A stretch of 60,000 nt of DNA, from positions 8,646,417-8,706,416 of the forward strand of contig NC_045149.1 of NCBI RefSeq assembly GCF_008831285.2, read 5' to 3'. The DNA is from Nymphaea colorata (taxonomy: Eukaryota; Streptophyta; Magnoliopsida; Nymphaeales; Nymphaeaceae). Each line of letters opens with the position of its first letter. Position 1 is the stretch's first letter. The notes beneath the pieces are model-generated. The model did no database searches. It was not told the DNA's origin and saw nothing but the letters and a program-made list of their open reading frames with translations. The position numbers and the translations under genes are program-made. This document shows, in pieces, positions 23,001-33,650 of this stretch.

Positions 23001-26000
23001 CATGTGATGGCTGGGAGAAACTTCCTCTTTTTGTACATTAGTTGGAAAATGGTTCCTTTCCATGCCATCCTCGTAGTTTTATGTTGTGAAAAACTGTAAA
23101 GTTCCAACAGAAACAAGTTTGAGATGGAATAGCTATGGAGAATAAGCTGCTTGTACTGAAAAAAAAAGAAAGACATTGTTGTTCATTTTTTTGGTCCCCT
23201 CATAGAAATTTCATTACCAAATGATTATGAACATATGAACAAAAAGGAGCAATTAACACTTGTTGAAGTTCACAACAAATGCTTTGTTTGTATGAACTTG
23301 GGATAAGAGATATACAGTACAAAGCCGGTCTAGATTTCTAGTGGTGAAAAGATTCCACTTTTCATATTTTATTCTAAATTTCAAACTGGGGAGATTTGTA
23401 CATGAATGTTTTGCAAAACCTACTTATCTCCAAGACATGGTTGAGGAATGATATTAGAGTGAACGGCAACTGCATTACTAGATAAAGTTTTCTTAGCCAA
23501 GTGATGGACCTAATGCTGGCACTTATGCATGCCTCGATGGATGACAATGGTGAAGTTGATGAGTGGAATATGTGCAGATAGAGAGATAGGGAGAGAATGT
23601 GTGCACAGTGTAAGATATCTGGAATACCATGCTGGAATCAATCCAAACATAGAAGAAAGAAGGATTAATGAAGAAAAGGGATGAAGGCTGCGACAGTCAC
23701 AAAATCTTAGGGATGCTTCTTAGTCAAGGGAAATTCTGTCTCTAACAATAGTACATAACGCACCACTTTTGGACCTGGGTCCAAGTCATGCCTGAACTCA
23801 GATTTCATCCCTAATACATCTTAATTCTTAACAACCCACTCAATCTTTACATGGTTTTGAAAACCAAAACTTTCTCTTTGAAAACCAAAACAAACAACTT
23901 TATATGCCCGAAATCATGCACAGGTAACTTTCTTTTTGAAAACCAAAACTTCTGCCTTGTTAAGCCGCTAGTGAAAAAATTAGCAATTTGGTTATCCATA
24001 TGCAGGTAATGATAATCTTCTTGTCTTCATTTTTTCTGTTTGATAATAATTGAGAAATATTGCTGTGAGGGGCTTTTTTGGAATTTGAGAAAGTTAGAAG
24101 GAATTTTTAATATTTTATTATTTTCTTGTGGACCAATATGTAATCTTTGTTGTCTTCGTAATCTCTATACTAAGAGATTAGGGCCGATTGAATCTTGGGT
24201 TTTCTCTTCCTCAAAACTGTTTAGGACATGGTATCAGTGCCTCCTATGCCTGGGAGAATCTGATGCCACATAGATTTGGGGAAGCTTTCAATCTCCCTCT
24301 CCTTCTTCTTCATATTCCATCTATCTTCTATTCTCTCTTCGTTTGAATTTGATTGTCCCTTAGGTAGCGTTTGATTGTTCCCCTTATTTGGAAGGGAAAC
24401 TTCACTAGGGGAAAGTTCCCTTGGTAAAGGGTGGGAGAGGAGAAATTTCACCTCATCCTAAAATGAGGTGTGTTTGATGAACTAGAAAAAGTTCATCTGG
24501 AGAAATTTATTGGTGTTTAACGGCTAAGTGAGGGAAGGGGAGAAAAACAGTTGTAAATAACTAACTATTATATGTTTTCATTTTTTAGTTTTAGTTTTTG
24601 TTTCAATCATCACCTAAATTTTGTTTTAATTTCTGTTTCAACCATATAAGATGCTGTAGCCGGCATTTGATTTTTGTTTCATTCTAAAGCCATTCTAAAA
24701 CCAACGTTCAATCAAATGGCTACACTCTCTATTGCGTTCTGCCCACCAAACCAGAAGAACTCTATGACAAGAACATGGCAGAATACATTATAAACAATAC
24801 GTGGCAAAAAAATTGGATGTAGAAGAAGCAGCAGGAAAAGAAGAGAATGAAATAGTTGTGCTTTTGCGTGGTTTACTCCACTATCACATTCTAATGGTCG
24901 ACTTAGATTCTTATGATTTTGTTAGGGCCAACAGCCTGAAACTTAATTGAAAATCAACAAAAGCAAATGCAATTGGATCCATGTTGGACCACGCACCAAC
25001 CTTTACAAGGACCATTAATCAACCACCTGAATCTGTAGTCCGCTTAGTTACCATTATAAGGAATATGACAGCTAGAGATTGCTTAATTAAGAACTGAAAT
25101 TGAGCTGGAACAAGAGCAGGACAAAATAATAACAATTCACTGCACTCGATTACACAATGGCACTTTGATAACTAGCAAAGGTAATTACTGCTTTACTACT
25201 GAACCAAGTTAAGAAGAGTGTGAATCAGAATTAAGCAATGAATACTTAATTTTGCAATGCACTATTACAGCTAATATCCAATGCTAAATATGCTTGGACA
25301 TAGTCAAAATTTTGCCAATATGCATATAGAAACTGATTGGATTGATAAAGGAACCCAAAAACTAGAACTACTTTACTTATTTGATATAAAATGCAGACTA
25401 TATGCAGTCAAGTTACATAACTTATTTAGGAGCCTATGCAAGTTTCAGCGAGAGATATATCTGTTAATTAGAGTATATTAATCTAATGCTTGTTTTAGTT
25501 AAATAGTAACCTAAATATTGGCCTTTTGAATTAAGGAAGTCAAGAACATTGCTTATGTCTGCAAAAATTGATGTTAGCTCAGGTGACCAAACAGTTCAGT
25601 CTGCTAGATAGATTGGGAAGCATAAAATATGACCAATGAAAATTAGAAAGAGATCAACAATATTGTCTGGCTTAAGCTTGTGACTGAGAAAGAAGAGAGG
25701 AGAGAAGCGAAGAAAAAGGGAAAAAAGAGTCATTGAAAGAGAGGGAGAAATAAAAGGGAAAGAAGAAAGAGACATGCATGTCTTTGTTTGGGCAAGAATG
25801 GTGTGTCCTAGGCATGTCGACATGTGTCACAATGTAGGTGTCAAATACAGCCCAACACCAATATTTCATGTTTTTTGAAATGTCCATGCTGCACGTGGCC
25901 TAGCTGAGATGGCTAAGGCATTGTTGATCTGTTTGTAATAGTACTTTGATCAGTTGCTAATGCCGAAACCCAGAGATGACTAAGGCTGCTCCCTTCAGCC

Positions 26001-26786
26001 CAATGCATGGGCTCGGTTTGCTACAACTGTCCCATACGTATTACACTTTGTCACTTTACTTGCCAGTATCCTGTTTATATGATCTGTATAACTCAAAGCT
26101 ATTGGAAGAGTTGCTTTGCTGACTATCCAAGGCTCCCATCAGTGTTCGCCCATGTGTGTGTCAATGGTTGAGTGCTTAGACTTGGGCCCTTCAGACGACA
26201 CTTTCCACAGCTACTCCGCTATGGGTCAAGTATTTGCAATTAGTTGCTTGAGTTAGTCTTATTGGTGGGGTTGAATGTTTTTTATTGTTTATTTTTGCAC
26301 AGTAGACGAGTTATTGACTGAGTTACATGTGAGACTGTTGTCAATAATGTTCATCTGTTATCTAATTTTATAGTGATTGACTGAGACACTGTTGTTAGTA
26401 GTGTTCCTCAGATGTCTGATTTAATTTATGTGTGTATATGGCAATTTTTTTTGGATGAACTAAATGAATGTCTTTTCATAGTACTTTAAACTTTCCCTTG
26501 GCTATCTTGCTTAGTTCATTTGACAATCATGTGCTTTTGTTATTTCCCATTGTCAATTTTGTAAATCTTTGTTGACAGATCTGATGGAAAAGAAGTATTA
26601 GTGGATAATGAATTTCTTAAGGCTCACAATCCCTTGCTGGTAAGTTATTGATCTCTTGTATGATTATGGCTGACTCTTTTGCACATTACTAGCATATAAA
26701 TGTTTTTATATTGTTTTTTTGGGCAGTTGATTAGCTTCTATGAGCAGCATCTTCGTTATAGTCCTGTACAAATGCTAAATGTATGA
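20047..26786 (+). CDS. LHP1/TFL2 chromodomain protein, 7 coding exons
   Basis: This is the plant HP1 homologue LIKE HETEROCHROMATIN PROTEIN 1 (TERMINAL FLOWER 2), a nuclear reader of H3K27me3 that works with Polycomb to keep genes such as FT silent. Inferred coding exons are 20047-20328, 20416-20441, 20548-20634, 20725-20852, 20937-21558, 26579-26639 and 26727-26786; frames join throughout and give 421 residues, close to the roughly 445 of Arabidopsis LHP1. Residues 1-75 are acidic. The chromodomain (about 77-135) reads [18 protein letters not shown], then [20 protein letters not shown], with the aromatic-cage positions Y82, W103 and W106 present. A basic nuclear-localisation stretch (VRKRRRK) follows, then a second acidic run after residue 175. 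The chromoshadow domain (about 353-415) contains [21 protein letters not shown] and FYEQHLRY. The start is the first ATG after a CT-rich leader, with the family's acidic N-terminus directly behind it. The gene is intact. Splice sites rest on GT-AG, frame and homology, not on transcripts. Confidence 0.93.
20416..20441 (+). other. LHP1 26-nt microexon in the chromodomain
   Basis: The sequence between TTCGCAG and GTACTTC encodes GQVQYLIK plus two bases of the cage tryptophan codon, which is completed in the next exon. Introns of 87 and 106 nt flank it. Without it the chromodomain would lack its central strand and shift frame. Confidence 0.85.
20853..20885 (+). other. LHP1 alternative in-phase donor segment
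   Basis: Exon 4 can end at 20852 (AG|GTAGCT) or at 20885 (TG|GTTAGT). Both donors join in frame to the acceptor at 20936. Using the second would add [11 protein letters not shown] (11 residues) and leave an intron of only 51 nt, short for plants, so I favour the first. Confidence 0.5.
22289..22784 (+). mobile_element. Second TRIM-like element, in LHP1 intron 5
   Basis: A left repeat at 22289-22496 starts TGTCACACCC and ends GCATTGTTACA. A diverged right repeat at about 22568-22784 ends GGGTTGTTACG. They share TATGTGGG, GATCTTGA(A/G)GA and following segments. The interior is about 71 bp and starts with ATAGGTTCAGAGCT, a decayed primer binding site (compare TGGTATCAGAGC). Same orientation as the gene. 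Target duplications are not recognisable. Confidence 0.55.
24041..24240 (+). mobile_element. Copia-type LTR end plus primer binding site
   Basis: TGGTATCAGTGC at 24229-24240 matches the initiator-tRNA-Met primer binding site used by Ty1/copia elements with one change, and is directly preceded by a sequence ending in CA, as expected for an LTR 3' end. The LTR start is uncertain. No gag-pol coding sequence follows: the next bases soon run into a MITE fragment, so this is a remnant. Confidence 0.55.
24362..24560. mobile_element. MITE fragment with GCGTTTGATTGTTCC end
   Basis: It starts TAGGTAGCGTTTGATTGTTC and carries purine-rich GGAAGGGAAAC and AGGGGAGAAA segments with an internal GTGTGTTTGATGAACTAG. 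Such 'TTTGATT' starts are common in plant MITEs. The right end is unclear. Confidence 0.35.
25892..26060 (+). mobile_element. SINE candidate in LHP1 intron 5
   Basis: TAGCTGAGATGG at 25901-25912 is a perfect box-A match (TRGYNNARNNGG), in the context GTGGCCTAGCTGAGATGGCTA. A box-B is weak at best (GATCAGTTGC near 25949). It could be a decayed tRNA-derived SINE; a functional tRNA is excluded by the missing B box and stems. Confidence 0.35.
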
Positions 26787-26819
26787 ACAAAATGTTGCTA
26801 AGTTGCGCCACCCCTGTTG

Positions 26820-26948
26820 GTAAGCTCTTTTAGTTTTATGCGCTATAGGCTAAATGAATTCAATTTCTAGTTGTAGACCTCCTTTCTAGTGTTTTATGTA
26901 GTTAATTGAACCATCATGAGCATTCCTTTAGTGCTGGTTTTGTTGCAG
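26820..26948 (+). other. Probable intron in the LHP1 3' UTR
   Basis: A consensus donor (TTG|GTAAGC) begins 34 nt after the stop codon, and a TTGTTGCAG acceptor ends at 26948. The junction would lie 33 nt past the stop, inside the roughly 50-nt limit above which nonsense-mediated decay is usually triggered. The 3' UTR would continue from 26949 to about 27230; I see no AATAAA there. Confidence 0.5.
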
Positions 26949-29715
26949 GCATACTGGGGAATGGTCCACGGAGATGAAGAATATCTTCTGGATGTATAGA
27001 AATAGGAACGGGCGGTGCCAAATATATGTAAAACTTATAGAAAACAAAACCATGGATTAAACTTTTTTGATAGTCAATCTGAGGGAGAACCAATGTGAAT
27101 GTGATTGAATTGATAAACCACCGAGTTATGATAGTGTAACTTTTATTTGCCGTTATCTGCTTTGGCCCCATGTTGGATAGAACTTGTAGAATGGGCTTCC
27201 TCCTACTTGACGATGTCATAATCATAGATGTTTCTCAGCATTCTGTTTTTGTTAATTTGGGTATTATTTCAATTGAAAATGACAAGCAAAAAAGGGAAAA
27301 AAGGAAAAATTTATGGTCTTTGTGACATCTTTCTTATTGTTCCATTTTGATGCGCTCTTCAGGTTTATGTTTATTCATCCTTTTCTCTTAGTCTGTGTTT
27401 TTCATCTGTCTTTTCTAGATGATGCTTTTAGTCTAGTAAATTAGTCAGTATTTTTCATCCGAGTTTTTTCTGGATGATGCTTTTAGTCTACTTTTACTAA
27501 TATTAATTTACCTGTTCTTTCATATGTTTGGGTTGGCAAGTATTTTGCAGAAGAAATATATTGAGATGAAAAATACTTATGACTAAAATCATACATATAT
27601 GAAATATGGCTAGCATTGAGGGAAAGCACTCTCTAGCAACAGTTCATCTCAGTAATTTTTGAAAATTAACTGTATGGGTGTGATGTTAATAACCACAAAA
27701 ATATTATTGACTGTGAAACCATGTTTGTAGTGCATTTGTTTTAATTAAGGATCTAGAAATCGACAGCCTGAACTTTTCTGCTTATGGAATCTTGTGTATA
27801 TAGGGGAAAGGATGATTTAGAAGCCGGCTTTTGAGATTTGAAGGAGATCTAGGTATGGAGCATGGTGTCCTCCACAGCAATATACGTTTGGGTCTGTGTA
27901 TGTGAAGAAAATAATAAGATAAATTAGTAAGGCATATGCCTTCTCTTTCGTTGTCAATAGTAAAACATCCTTTCCTCCCACTGAAGAACGTAGGAAAGGT
28001 TTGGTAATAACTAAAATGAGCTGCAGTGAACAGGTATGACAGCAAGGGAGAACTCAGGTCTGAAGATGTTGGCAGATGATTGAATTAGGATTCTATGCCT
28101 TTCATTGTTGGATCAGGAAGAGAATGGTAATCAAGCAGGTAGAGGAACTGTGCTTGTTAGGAACCTTTTATGTTGTATTGGTAGTGGAGATTGGAGAACA
28201 GTTTTCATGTGTCAAGAAAGACATTGGGAAGGAAACGTTGTAACATGTGAAAGGAGGTGGGTTGGCCAAATATTTAAAACTAGATAGGGTCATGTATGCA
28301 GTGCTAATGGGCATTAACCCGGATTCTGAAATATGGGGACATGGATTCCCAGTTAATGGTGCTTCAAACACCTCCAGTGTTGTCCTACATGAAGCTAAGT
28401 TGGATAGCTAGAAACATCGGAGTAGACAATGTAGGTCTATGGCAAACACTGTTTGTAAACGTAAGCCTTCTCTCTTTTTCCTTTTGGGGATTAGAAAATC
28501 ACCAGACCAGCCTGGTTAAAGGCAAGCAACGAGTATGAAATTTTCCATTACTATTTGCCACCTTCAAACACTGCCAGGTCCACTATGTCTTTATGTAAAA
28601 TTCAAAGACCGTAAATTTGGAGGCTTTAGTTTGACTACTGAATTCTTCAATATAACAGTTTATTTCAATGTTGACAAGCTGATTGTCTCAGGTATATTGA
28701 ACCACAGGTTAATCAACAGAGTATAGAGCATTGGGCTCATTTATGTGATTGTATTTAAATTTTATGTACTTGGCTTCTTCAGGTGATTTCTGGTTAGATG
28801 TTTGAACAGGTGTGCATGCTCTTGTATTTTTTGCAATAGATGATTTCATTGTCATGATTGTCCAGTGTACCTTTTCTGAGACTATGAATGTGGGTATCCT
28901 GGAGTAGTGATAAAAGACATCTTTAAGAGCCAGTAGAATTTATAGATCTTTGGCAAATTCAGCTTTATAACCAGCTTTCTCGTACCACTTTTTGTATTTG
29001 ATGACAACATTTTTTTTTTATAATATTGCACATTTCAGAAGAACGGTTCCTTAGATTCTTTAGTTCTGGCTTTGTGAACCCGAGTGTGACCACATTGTTG
29101 AGTTTATCAGGAGCTTGCCTCTGAAAGGGATGCAGATCTTCAGACTGGTCCCGAAGTTGCACCTTCTTGGTGTAACCCTAAGGGTAAAGAGGATTAACGA
29201 GACATCGTTGGCTGCAAAGTTTGAGATAGACGTTCCATTTTGATGCAAGCCTCCAGAATTCAGAAAACAGGATGGGTTGGGCTTCTGGTATCTAGAGCTC
29301 TGAATTGAAATGGCTGCTCAAAGGCTACGTTGGTGACTCCTTATGTACATTGAAGGTGATGGTTAGGTTTTAGGTTGCAGATGCAGGGAGCCATGGCTGA
29401 AGAATCTAAGTGACTTCCCTTCCGAGCTTGTTACGTAAAAATTCAATGATGATGATGACATTCGTGGTATTGTAGAACCTTGAGATTTCTTGACTATAAT
29501 AATTTTTTGAGCTTTTATTGATATGGAATAATGGAGGTTAAGTATTCTATTTAAGCTACTAGAGCCTGTGGCCTGAACAAATGCTCTGTTTTTTCTGAAA
29601 GCATCACTGGATGAGATGTAAGAAATGTTAAAGTTTTTACTTTTGGGGTGGAGATCAGCTTGTTAAGTGCATAATTGTTGCATTTATTGTGCTTTGTCCC
29701 TAACAGCCTTTTTTG

Positions 29716-30045
29716 TTGGAGGGAGAGGGAGGGAAAGGAATGGAAAGAAAGGCATTTCCTGTGTTTGGATGACTAATTAATATGAAGGGAAAGGAAAAGA
29801 GAGTTAATAACTGTGTTTGGATGCAAGGAAAAGGCAAGGAAAAGGAGGGGAATGAAATAAGTTTTTAATGTAATTTCAATCCCTTCTAAAGTGGAGAGAT
29901 TGGAAGGGAAAGGAATTGATGATCATTTTCTTTCCTTTCTTCTCCTTTCCCTCTCCATTCTCTCTTTCTTTTTTCCTTCCATTCCTTTCCATCTCTTTCC
30001 CTTCCATTCCTTTCCATCTCTTTCCCTTTATCCAAACATAGGGTA
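29716..30045. mobile_element. Purine/pyrimidine inverted MITE-like block
   Basis: The left half is rich in GGAAAGGAA and GGGAAAGGAA; the right half is rich in the complement, TTTCCTTTCC. An inner TGTGTTTGGATGCAAGG and the closing TTTATCCAAACATAGGG are mirror images. A single-stranded copy could form a long imperfect hairpin. Confidence 0.5.
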
Positions 30046-30415
30046 GGATTCAATGTTCCCATAGGTTGAGCAAATTTGGACTTATAATTTTCGCAGTATG
30101 ATTTGCAGAAAAATCATGAGTTATGGTTAACCGCAGGATGGAGATCTAGTACCAAAAGAAGGTGAATCAATGGCCTTTCAGGAAAGCAGGAACACCAAGG
30201 TGTATTTTGCTCATGCCTGAGGAATAAGAAGCATGTACTGTTCAAGTGCAAAGGCATGTGATTGTGAAGATTAGTGATGCTTGAGTAGTGTTCTCGTTTT
30301 TCTTTTTGGTCCATAATGGAGTGGTCTGACAAAATTCCGTTTTGCTTCATATTTTTTTTGTGTCAATTTTTTGGCAACCTAATTAAGTGTTTTGGAGTAA
30401 TGGGGGGGGATCAAT

Positions 30416-30572
30416 TAGGGGTCGTTTGAGATAAATGGAACACTTTGTGAGTGTTTTAAGTATTTATTTTAAAATTAAGGTAAATTTATGGATACTTAGT
30501 TCTAGTGTTTCATGAATTTAAGGTATGAATTGGTATATTCATGAAACAACCACAAGTCAAACGACTCATTAA
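30416..30572. mobile_element. Small MITE with TTAGGGGTCGTTTGA ends
   Basis: The left end TTAGGGGTCGTTTGA is mirrored by the right end TCAAACGACTCATTAA. Inside is GTGTTTCATGAATT. A fragment of the same family (CATGAAACACTAG ... CCAAACGACCCCTA) lies inside the expansin gene at about 31875-31947. Confidence 0.6.
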
Positions 30573-30608
30573 GGGACAATTGATAGACTCATTAAGGGAC
30601 AATTGATA
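30563..30608. repeat. Perfect 23-bp tandem duplication
   Basis: GACTCATTAAGGGACAATTG plus ATA occurs at 30563-30585 and again at 30586-30608. It begins inside the right end of the 30416-30572 MITE, so the MITE terminus itself was duplicated. Confidence 0.85.
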
Positions 30609-31007
30609 GCAAGAACACTTGCTGAATTTCCAATGGATCTGCTCAAATCTCTAAATATTAGAGCAGATAGATTCATGGAACACTAATTTGGATTCTTTGG
30701 ACACTCTCTGAGTGTCTTTGCATTCAAACGATACTTTGAGAGATATCCTTCATCCTTGGCCTGCTTGGCATTGTGATGGAGAAGCTTATTTTGAGATTGA
30801 ATTTGTGTGGACTACAGGCTAAGATTCACTATTTTCCTTCAGCTGAACTTAGTTGAAGTCGGTTCCTATGCAGGCCGTGCAATATTTCGTTAGAGATTGG
30901 GAATCCCATTGTAATTTTCATAGAACTGCAGATTTTGAGAAGCATATAGGGAATTCCATCTATAATTTTCAGATTTCCATAAGCCTCTTTGGTGGCTTGA
31001 AAAAATA

Positions 31008-31019
31008 TTTATTTTTATT
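31008..31019 (-). terminator. Candidate poly(A) signals of the expansin gene
   Basis: AATAAA on the minus strand at 31008-31013, followed closely by another AT-rich hexamer, lies about 60 nt past the expansin stop codon. The position is usual for a near-upstream element. Confidence 0.45.
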
Positions 31020-31070
31020 ACCCACTAACCATATGAATACAAGTATGTTTCTGTGGGTGTGTGTAATGTG

Positions 31071-33613
31071 CTAATGGAAGTTAACCAGTGCCTGGTAGGA
31101 GGCACCAGGCTGCCAGCCCAAGGGTATGACATCTTTTGCAACAACAGTCTTGCCAGAACTGAGCGATGTCAAGCGGATGGAAAAGGGAGCTTGAAGAGGG
31201 GATCCTGCATTGAGCTTCCAATCGGCTCCCCAAGATTGTTGCATAGGCAGCCATTGATCTGTTCCAGAAAGACTTGGTGATGCCTGTGCAAGATCAACGC
31301 TCCCAAGATCGCCATCGCCGTCTTCGAACTCGATCACGGCGGCGAAGTAGTATGCGTTCGAGCCCAGATCCACTTTGAATGTCAGGTTGGTGCCGGGATA
31401 CCCACAAGCAACTCTGCAAAAACCAAAAGTCTAATGAAGCAACCTGCTATAGCAGTGAATCAAATCGGTCTCTCATTTATTCGATTCAAATGGACTCATT
31501 TAAGTCATTTCTTACATCATTGACTATATTTGAAGAATATATTTCAGATTTTCCTGCTTGCGTTTCACAATTTTTTTTTTCTAATTCTAGGAAATTAACA
31601 TGACCTGAAAAGGGACATGATTTTGAGCCAAGAGAAGGGGAAAAGGAAAGAGAAAAAAAATTGAGAAGAATCAGCTAGGCTGCCTACTCAATGAATTAGT
31701 CCTTTCAGCAATATATTCAGCTGAATTAGTTGTGAATAGTTAAAATTATTTATTATACTAATTGTTTGGAAAATGAAAAATATATAAAATAATTAAAGAT
31801 AAGAACATTAAAGATATTGAAAAATAATAAAAAAATGAACGTGGTCGACAAGCAGCATCTACTTATCGATGAATGAAGCCGTTTCATGAAACACTAGGTT
31901 CTCACGAAACACTATATTCTAGTATTATTGGTACCAAACGACCCCTACTAGGCTCTTACCTCCTATACTGTATCTGCATGCGCCCGACGTTGCGAAGAGC
32001 ACCGGCCTGGTCGGGCAGAGCCATTGCGCCAAAAGCAGTGCCGCTCAAGTCGAAGTGGGCAGACTCATCCAAGCAGGGTCCACCGGGGCACTCGTCTGTG
32101 ATCACCACCGTGACAGGCTGGCCGGAGCATGCCGTGTTCTCATTTTCCGAGCACTTGACCTGCTCAATATACGCAATCAATATCACATGCATCTCTCTTC
32201 ATTGCTCAATAAGAAGGTCAGACCATGTGCAATATTCACAATTCAGTGCAAAAAGGAAAAAAAATATTCTAGTTAAATTTTTTAAAATAAAAATAAAGCT
32301 GTATATATATATATATATATATACACCTTTTGGCGAAGATCAAGCTTATTTGTTTAATAAAGGCCATCGCATAATGCTCATGTCGAGCACGTCCTGCGAA
32401 CACAGCCATCTCCCTGTGGCCGTACCGTCTGTGGAATGAGATGACTAGCGAAAGCTAACGTGTTCGGTCCCAACATGCCTTGGCAGGGGCAGGTTTTGAC
32501 CCGTCGCGCCGGACCAAATTGAGGGTATTTCGGTCTTTCAATATCTTAATGTTCCAACATGTCCTCATAACTCATAAGAGGGTATCTCTTTAACAAAGTT
32601 TTGTCATTTTGAGACCCCAAACTTATATTCTGCTGTGCAGTGTCTGGCCCCTGTCAGCCCGGAAAAGGCTGCCTGAATGTTCGGCCTAAATACATGTTCG
32701 GACCCCTTCATGCCATCCACCAGAACACAGAGACTCGGCTCAATCCTCCATGCTAAAAGACTAACATGCCCCTAGCCCGGAGAAAGAAAACCAAAAGGTA
32801 GGACAAAATTGGAAAAGTAAAAAACTTTTTTTTTTTTTTTTTTTTTGTAAAAGATGAAAATACCCTTACCCTGTAGAGACACATTGTGTAGCCTAAGAAT
32901 AAAATATTGGGTGTTCAGAGCAGATATGTGAAATTTCTAAATGTATAAAATGATTACGTGAAAAGATTCAAGAGCCAAAATTACAACTATTTCTGGCGTG
33001 CATATCCAAGGTGATGAATTTTGTCAATTCTTTTCTTAATAATTTTATCAATTTCTAAACCTTTAAGCCGCCTACTTGATCAAAAGTACTTGGAAATATG
33101 AATAAACTCGTATCTTGCATCTAATAAAGTGCATTTCTTTTGTTTAAATGTCTAGTTTAGACATTGTTAGCCTGGAAGGATGCATGTGTTCAAACATTAT
33201 TTATGAAAATCTAAGAGGGCACATTTTGAATACTTTTGTTTTGGGTGAGCAGAAGGCTAGAGCAATTCACCACTCTAAGAAGACCCAAATGCCCTTTCAT
33301 TCTCTTTGTCCTGGGATTTTAGGGAGTGTGTAGGACCTTCAACTTGAGTATCAAGATTCCATCTTTAATTGTCCAAGAGGATTAGCACCCACTATAATCA
33401 AACAGGTGATGTGTTTTTTACATGATGCATGCGTTTCTTACAGGCCTGCCTGCCCAACCAGCTTTGCTTCTTGAGGCACATATTTTGCATACTTCACAAA
33501 CAATGTGTGGATTATTATAAAAGAAAAAAAAAACTCATTGATACTATAAAGAGCTATTCCAGCTATCAACCAGAGCTATGTCTGTTAGGTTAGGAATGGG
33601 ACTTGAGTCTCCC

Positions 33614-33650
<37 letters not shown>

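Larger units (their letters stand above)
21559..26578 (+). other. LHP1 intron 5, 5.0 kb, splits chromoshadow domain
   Basis: The donor AG|GTACGT and acceptor TTGACAG bound an intron about fifty times longer than its neighbours. It contains a TRIM-like element at 22289-22784, a copia-type LTR end with primer binding site at about 24041-24240, a MITE fragment at about 24362-24560 and a SINE candidate at about 25892-26060. The rest is unassigned AT-rich sequence. No internal gene is evident. Confidence 0.85.
27231..31007. other. Intergenic DNA between LHP1 and the expansin gene
   Basis: No gene is recognised. Contents are an imperfect tandem repeat at about 27390-27490 (GATGATGCTTTTAGTCTA twice, spacing about 67 bp), a purine/pyrimidine hairpin-like element at 29716-30045, a MITE at 30416-30572 and a 23-bp tandem duplication at 30563-30608. 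Frames near 28105-28538 and 28965-29248 have no recognisable motif. Confidence 0.5.

Noticed and set aside
24229-24240. Possible pararetrovirus primer binding site
   Set aside because: The same tRNA-Met site is used by copia elements, the preceding sequence ends like an LTR, and no viral coding sequence follows.
24221-24451. 76-codon minus-strand frame in LHP1 intron 5
   Set aside because: It spans an LTR end and a MITE fragment and has no recognisable domain.
31873-32439. 188-codon plus-strand frame
   Set aside because: It is antisense to expansin exon 3 and runs on through intron sequence including a (TA)n tract.
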